Assembly: GCA_964304625.1 (NCBI GenBank)
Contig: OZ199839.1
Coordinates: forward strand, 6,448,001-6,512,000
Direction of reading: 5' to 3'
Origin: Kudoa neothunni
Lineage: Eukaryota; Cnidaria
DNA: 64,000 nucleotides
This document shows positions 57,421 to 64,000 of this stretch, in pieces; within the stretch, counting starts at the first letter, position 1; each line of letters opens with the position of its first letter. Position numbers and translations under genes: made by a program. A model generated the notes under the pieces. It was not told where the DNA came from, did not search any database, and worked only from the letters and a program-made list of their open reading frames with translations.

Positions 57421-58221
57421 AAGGATGTTTGTTAGGTATTTAAAGATTTCTAAGGAGTTATATTATTTAGAGCTATTAAACCCAATTGAGATGTTGGCAG
57501 ATATGTTTAAAATGTTTTTAGGAATAATTATTTAACAATTTCTTAGAAAACTATTATCAGTTTCTTTGTTTTATGACTCAACTTTTATTTATAAATATAT
57601 CCGAATAATACTTAAATATATATATAACCTTAAAATACATATAAATTTAGTTTCCAAGTTAAGGGGATAAATTTAATGAAACCATCGAGAATCTCTCGCC
57701 TAATAGATTTCTCTTTAGAAGGAATTGAATTTCAATCTCGAATATTACCAAGTTCAGAAACCAAATACAGCAGTGGATACGCGGTTTAAATTGATAAAAA
57801 AATGAAAAACTGAGTAAAATAATTAAAGTATCAATATATTTACTATTTCTACGATTTAAAAATTTTATCACCAATAATTAAATTAAAATATTTTTCATAT
57901 ATTATTTCCAATTGTGATCCAATCTCACCCTCATTTCAAACAATTAATTTGCGCACACAGTTTCGGGAGCGTTGCTTTAGGTTAACACACAATCAGTCTT
58001 ATAAAGTCGTCTAAATCCAAGCGTTGGCTCTACAGGAACAAAATAATTGATATTATTTAATTCTTGCACTCGGCGTTTATCAGCGCCCAAGTTGTATCCT
58101 TCCGTCAGACTTACCTCCCAACTGCTAGAAATACAATGACAAATGACAAATCAAAAATTTATCATAGAATGCAACAATTCTTCCATTTAATTCCGAATTA
58201 AAAGTACAAGAACCGTTTGAA
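57421..58221. other. Non-coding, AT-rich
   Basis: No gene or repeat supported. Confidence 0.4.
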
Positions 58222-58293
58222 GTCGCTGTCGGATGACAGCATTCGAATCCACAACCTTCTAATTGGGAGTAAGATAAACTAACACGGCGCCAT
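58222..58293 (-). repeat. tRNA-derived SINE head or tRNA pseudogene
   Basis: On the minus strand, ATGGCGCCGTGTTAGTTTAT, then CTTACTCCCAATTAGAAGG and GTTGTGGATTCGAATGC follow the D-arm, anticodon-arm and T-arm pattern of a tRNA. The seven-base loop CTCCCAA would give anticodon CCC. The B box GGATTCGAATG is clear, but the T stem and acceptor stem do not pair, so it is not a working tRNA. Typical tRNA-SINE heads have this form. The tail is undefined. Confidence 0.5.
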
Positions 58294-58687
58294 ATGATCT
58301 GGTTGTGCATTAGATGTATCAATAAAATCGAATCAATAAGGATTGATAGTTATTTATAGTTTCAAACACGCATATAAGTCATTATTTTAAAATACCACAT
58401 TAAAGAAGCTTTGACATCAAATTCCTGCATAAGTTTTATACTTTATCACAAAATAACAACGCCTAAGAAGAATATTACGAAATTAGCAGACAGGAAATAT
58501 TATTTTAGTATATTTTAAGATACTTAATAGACTATAAAATTCTATTATCACTCTTAAATTTTAATCTCATTTTTAAATTTCTTAAATATAATGCAAACTG
58601 TCAAGACGCTAAAACGCAATGAAAAAAGTTGATTTGAAATATCGACTTATGAATCGAAACTAATATAGTAGTTGTTGGGTTGATTAA
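58294..58687. other. 3' flank of the LDL-receptor-like gene
   Basis: AT-rich; no feature recognised. Confidence 0.4.
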
Positions 58688-59740
58688 TTATTCAATTAAA
58701 TGATCGTAGGCAACTTCTCCTTCTGTCTCTTCAAGATTTATAGGAAAGTGGAATGTATGATTTCGAACGCGTAAGCTATTGAATTTGTTGGAGAGGAATC
58801 TTTGTAATTTTGGAACCAACGACCATTTCATAGCTGCCCAATAGCAGCAAATGACAGCACATCCTGTCAATAATAATGCAATGATAAGTTTGGTTTTTCT
58901 TCTATGAGGAGAGATTCCACAAAACGATTCATCTTCTCCGAGAGGACAATCTTTTATTCCATCGCACACATCGAATGATTGTAAGCATAAATTTTTGCAC
59001 ATATGATAGCAAATAATTTCGTCACCTATCAAAGTAAACATTTAAAAGTTTAATAACAAACATAATACAGTTTGCCTCATCTGACTTGTCCACACAATCG
59101 TATCTTTGGTTGCATCTTTTATGGCGATGTATGATCGTTCCATCATCACACGCAAAGTTGTTTCCAGCATCCTTAACTGTGAAAATATTAATTAGTTTGA
59201 ACCCCCAATCGCAGCATACATTGGCAGTCAACTTCATCTTTGTTATTCCCACAATTATTTTTCCCATCGCAACGGAGTTTTCGATCGATGCATTTTCCAT
59301 TACTGCAACTGAATTCGTTAGCCTCGCAAGCGTTGAATTCCTTTGGAACTCTTTTAAAGATTAGATCGTAGTAAAATAATGTTTCACATTCAGACCGTCG
59401 CTTGTTGCCACACAGATATTGTTCTATATCTGCGATTCGTCGATTATAATATAAAATTCTAATAGATGTGAAGTACCTGTAGGGGATAAACAGTTTTTTT
59501 CGTCAGATCCATCAGCACAATCCAATCGACCATCACATCGCAACTCACTCAATACACATCTTTTGTTAGCACATTGGAAATATTCGCTACCACATGTTTG
59601 AGCTAATAAAGGTAAAATTGATAATTTATAAACACCGAAAAATGACATACAACCGTCACTGGAGTCTACAGGGATACATTGTTTGTAGGTTGAAGATTTG
59701 GGAGAAATGTTGTGTCGATAACCATCGGCACATAAACAGT
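58688..59740 (-). CDS. LDL-receptor/LRP-like membrane protein, C-terminal part
   Basis: Five minus-strand exons (59651-59740 onward into the gap, 59477-59602, 59220-59429, 59069-59176, 58688-59025), introns 43-48 nt. Domain order: an EGF-like piece ([10 protein letters not shown]), four LDL-receptor class A modules with the calcium-cage signature ([64 protein letters not shown]), a short juxtamembrane stretch, one transmembrane helix ([19 protein letters not shown]) and a cytoplasmic tail of about 45 residues ending VAYDHLIE. LDLa modules bind ligands such as lipoproteins in a calcium-dependent way. The third module has NNKDE instead of the usual DGSDE. The tail lacks an NPxY endocytosis signal. 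The N-terminal part is lost in the N gap, so whether this is an LDLR, LRP or vitellogenin-receptor type cannot be told. Confidence 0.92.
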
Positions 59741-59940
59741 NNNNNNNNNNNNNNNNNNNNNNNNNNNNNNNNNNNNNNNNNNNNNNNNNNNNNNNNNNNN
59801 NNNNNNNNNNNNNNNNNNNNNNNNNNNNNNNNNNNNNNNNNNNNNNNNNNNNNNNNNNNNNNNNNNNNNNNNNNNNNNNNNNNNNNNNNNNNNNNNNNNN
59901 NNNNNNNNNNNNNNNNNNNNNNNNNNNNNNNNNNNNNNNN
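59741..59940. other. Assembly gap (200 N)
   Basis: A run of exactly 200 N, probably a scaffolding gap of nominal size. It cuts the LDL-receptor-like gene, and the sequence following it repeats 52768 onward. Confidence 1.
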
Positions 59941-62900
59941 CCATAAGTAGGCCAATATTTAACCAAATTTATTTATGTTTAAATAAATTAATGAAGAGCA
60001 GAGACTATTTTCAATGTAAATTTAAGTCAATGAATTCCTCAAAAAATACATTATCTATTTTCATAAAATTCTATGTTTTAACATTTTTTTAGTCAACTTA
60101 ATTTTTTTATTTTTAAACAGTTTTACAAATTTTATATTTTAATATATTTTACCATTCTAACATCAATTGTAGATACGTGTCTCCAGTCAGAATCTAACAT
60201 TTTTATAATTATTCATTTTGTTAGTAAATAGTTGAAATTTATTAATTATGTATTTCTATCATAAATAATTATATATTCACTTAACTTAGGGTTCGATAAT
60301 TTCAAATAAATAGAGACCTTGGAAGTATTCAATGTGACAACGTTTATCATCAGCGGAAAACGAAACTAATGGATATGTTCGTAATATTTATGTATAATCA
60401 AATATTACTTTTTTAATAACTCCAATCGTCGTTAGACACCCATATCTCAATCGCCTAATCCAGGTGTTCTCTTCTCAACCAGACGTAAGTTTTAGGATGG
60501 TGACTATTTGAACCAGGACCGCCAGCGGGGGTTATGAAAAAAACCCAAGCTCGAGAAAAACGCTAATTTAAAGTACAACAAATAATATAATCCTATCTAT
60601 TAAAATTTGTAGTTTTCTTCCGATTCAATAATTACATCTTTACAACATATTAAAGTTATCGTCGTATTATTGCAATTTTTCGGCGCGAACACATACTTAC
60701 CCACACTTAATTCCTAGTATAGATCAATATACTCCCAATTAATTTCATCATAATTCAAGATATATTTGAAATAACGTTAAAATTTTCTAATAATGTACGG
60801 CAATGTTTATTAAGTAATTTTGCAATCGGATCACGTTAAACAATCAAATAGGCCTGGAATGGCCAAACTTGTTTAAAATAGAAGTCGCATTTAACGAACC
60901 TCAAATTTTTCGGAGCCACATGGAATAAAACTTAAATTTCGTGTCTTGTTATTATATTTATATTTTGTCTAATTGTTTTTGTTAATACTGAATTAATAGT
61001 AAATTTATGCGTTTTTATTCAGGATAACCGCATGATCCTAAGACTTTCAAAGTATCCAATAACTTTATGAGAAAAATTTAATGAAACGATAAGTCAAGTT
61101 TTAATTTTTCAAAAGCTACATGCGACTCGTGAACCGCGGTTTCGACATCCCTGTTATAGGCTGTCGTTCAATCTCGTACATGTTTAAACACTGCACGAAA
61201 TAATCTGAATAGGATATGTTATTTAAAATATAAATATTAATATGGCAAATAAAAAAATTTGTGTTATAAATCAATGTTTACAGGTTTTCAATAGAAACCC
61301 AAGCCCTGATTTGCACTCCTCAGTGCATGCGCGGAGGATTAAGGCATTACCACTATATCTGCTTTTTCTCTTGCATTAGTTCTTGCAGGAAAACATTAAT
61401 AGTCAAAAACGATAAATAATATTTTTTTAAAAACCAATAAAATTATAAAAATAGTTATTTCTATTTTTTATAATTAACTTAGTTTTTTAATTGTTTTAGT
61501 CTTCCTTTTTCTTTAGTTGAGCGAAAATTGGAGTTATATGAGTTGAAATTTTCCTCAGTTTTTGATTTGTTGATTTGTGGAAAATAAGGTTTTATTCTCA
61601 TATTGTTCTTCTAAATTTTTTAGACTTTTGTAAAATTCGTTATATTGACCATCACCAAGTGTATTTAATGGATCCAATATTTCATAACATGATTGTTTCT
61701 TATTTTGAAACTTTGATTGTAAATGCGTATTAATTGATAAAACATTACAGTAGATTTTTTATGAATCAATACCTAGGAAGTTTGTAGTTATTGAAATACT
61801 GTTGTTTGTTATATTGCATATATCATTATTGTCGAGAAATATATCATAGTTTTTATAAAACTATCTTCCAATTCATATAGAATCCAAAGTCAAAATTGAA
61901 GATTTTATCATTGCGATTAAATGTTTGAATGGGAAAGAGTATTGCTGAAAAAATGTGCAATCATCCTTGTGTATATTTCCCTGAAATTTAACCAGTTCTG
62001 AACAAAACACAATGTGAACAAATAAAATGTTTTAAAATTCCGAATTGACAATAATTTCAGATTTTGAGTCTCTAATATGATTTTATCAGCGGCAAAACTG
62101 AACAAACGATTCAATATTGCCAAAGTATCATCATCAACGTCATCGATTTTGTTCCTCGTAAGTATCAGATCATTTTTTAATGTGGAAGTGTCTATTGGCC
62201 TGACGTCAGGCCAATAGACACTGTCTTTTAATAAACTATCACTATGTATAGATTTATAGTAATTGAGTATTAGATGAATTAACGATTACTTTGACATAAA
62301 ATTTTGTATCTCGCCATGATCTTGCTCAATCCTGTTATTTCTATATGAACCAAATGTCAGAGCACCGAGACGATGAAAATGGGCCCACATGTTCTGAATA
62401 TTAAGCCAGTTTTTTAAATATTTAAAATTCGCTGGATTGGTCGAATATATTTCATTCAAAATGAAGTAAATGAGCAACCATTTTCAGAATATATTAATTT
62501 TTTCTGTCTTTAATATATTTCTTAGATTATCTGATGAAGGAATCGTTTGTTGAATAAATCGTGACCTTCTGAACTCAATATGCACCAAACTAGTCAACCG
62601 AACAAATATATTCATATATGTTTTTCTATTAATTACTATATAACCATTTTTCTATTTCTAAGATATAAAAGTTGGTATACAATTGTTTTATGTAGTAAAT
62701 ATGACTGCAATTTCTACGATAAATAATAAGGGGTGTAAGACTTAAAGTCACCTTGAAAAAAATATTATTCTGAATTTTTAGCTATTATTATTTATTTTCA
62801 ATAACTAATATAAGAGAAAAAGTACATATAGCGGTAATTTTTTAATCCTCTGTTTATTCACCGAGGGAGTGCAAACTAGGGTTGCCAGGATTGGTACGTT

Positions 62901-64000
62901 TTCGCCCTAAATAAAGGTATTGATACTTTTGGTACGACTACGAAACAAATGGGTACGTTTTAAGGTCATTGAGTTTCGATATAGAAGTATTATAAGTGCA
63001 TCCCATATAATGAGAAAATGTGTTAGAAGACTTGGCGCAAAGTATCCACTTATATCCTCCAAATAACTCAAAACGTCAAAATGAATATGACGGATCTCAA
63101 TACACTTATTCGGCATCATATTATATTGTTTCTCTGCTACACGAGATGGCTGTCGGTTGAGCAAGTTATTCAGAAAATATTAGAAGAATGGACAGTTCTC
63201 ACAACGTTCCCCAAGGTTGGACCATAGGAAAACAAGTCCAAACCCGCATCCAAAATATTCACACCTCTATTTAAGCCCATAAATAAAATATACTATGCAT
63301 TTTTAACTTTTTCCTACCCATACTCAATAAACTTGTTAGGGCAAGGAACCATCGTTCAAATATAACAATAATAATATAGAGGCTAATATAAGGGTGTTTA
63401 TATAGTTAGCGCCAACTGTATATTAATACACATAGGTACCGACCAAGATAATGTGTGTCATTATATCTTTGACGCCGAAGACTAACTATCAGCCCCAATA
63501 AAACTCAAAGTCGAATTACAAGGTGAGAGTTTTGAGTTCGTTAACTAAGGAATTCCGTTGAAAATATTATTTAGTCAAAATTAATGATTTTTGAGAAGTC
63601 TGATCAAATAATAACATCTTCTGGAGCTTAAATTTTAAACACTTCTTAAATTATATTCTTCCGGATAAGTTTTATTATAATTCGAAAGTAGAATTAATGT
63701 AGAATAAAAATATTACTGGAATAGGCACTCGAGATCTTGTTTGCTTTCTTACCAAAACTCTGGATTTCCATTTATTACTGACGAAACAGATATTTCAAAA
63801 GATTTTAATCATCTCCAAATTTATGCGTTTACATATAATTGAAGCAATGCTTCTTGCGAACGCCAATGAAGGTAAACCCTATTCCATTATACCTCTCTCA
63901 AAGAGATTTACAATTATTATATCTGAAGATAAGTATTTGAATTTAGAGATTAAATAGAATTTAGCCTGTAAAATAGCGGACAATTCATTGAAAAAGACCC
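59941..64000. repeat. Long direct repeat, copy 2
   Basis: Copy of 52768-56827. It carries the same contents at +7173: hAT fragment 60849-61153, unrecognised ORFs 61917-62477, palindrome 62187-62222 and hAT transposon from 62877, truncated by the window edge. Confidence 0.98.
62877..64000 (+). mobile_element. hAT transposon, second copy, cut by window end
   Basis: Identical to the start of the element at 55704 apart from one base (A63983). It is part of the duplicated block and not an independent insertion. Confidence 0.9.

Noticed and set aside
59594-59966. ORFs translated through the N gap
   Set aside because: They are artefacts of translating N; only sequence up to 59740 is real.

Overview
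This window is AT-rich nuclear DNA from an animal. The genes are metazoan: ribosomal protein L17, a Hippo/MST kinase with a SARAH domain, a TENT5/FAM46 nucleotidyltransferase, a RagC/D GTPase, an AGAP-type ArfGAP and an LDL-receptor-like protein. Nearly all introns are tiny: of 51 coding introns I could place, 49 are 39-103 nt. Together with the AT bias and the many small DNA transposons, this suggests a reduced, fast-evolving invertebrate. An orthonectid such as Intoshia is one candidate, but the species is an inference I could not test. There are no operons, RBSs, CRISPR arrays or other prokaryotic features.

Layout. 0-0.5 kb: 3' end of an unrecognised gene. 3.67-4.33 kb (+): RPL17. 8.9-9.4 kb (+): unrecognised multi-exon gene. 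10.7-11.6 kb: decayed hAT transposase. 15.3-18.2 kb (+): a ten-exon, 837-residue type I membrane protein made of about seven related cysteine-containing domains, mostly one per phase-1 exon. I do not recognise the family, and it is the most novel-looking gene here. 19-21.6 kb: an inverted repeat pair. 22.7-23.2 kb: weak candidate gene. 25.0-29.7 kb (+): Hippo kinase, whose 2.5-kb intron holds an AT-rich tandem array and a long-TIR transposon. 30-32 kb: two hAT elements with target-site duplications. 35.8-38.0 kb (-): TENT5. 39.2 kb: second copy of a TTAA-flanked MITE also found at 1.2 kb. 41.5-43.3 kb (-): RagC/D. 44.6-46.5 kb: coding-like fragments of unknown origin. 47.8-51.5 kb (-): AGAP. 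52.8-57.4 kb: transposon-rich DNA with a 1.6-kb hAT. 58.7-59.7 kb (-): LDL-receptor-like gene running into a 200-N gap.

After the gap, 59941-64000 repeats 52768-56827 at an exact 7173-bp offset with only two mismatches seen. This is either a scaffolding or haplotype artefact or a very recent tandem duplication, so features in the last 4 kb should not be counted as independent loci.

The genes do not form a functional cluster. Three (Hippo, Rag, AGAP) act in growth and trafficking signalling, but their proximity looks incidental. Exon models were built by hand from GT/AG sites, reading frame and known family alignments. Each of the six fully modelled genes gives a CDS length divisible by three; the LDL-receptor-like gene is truncated by the gap.
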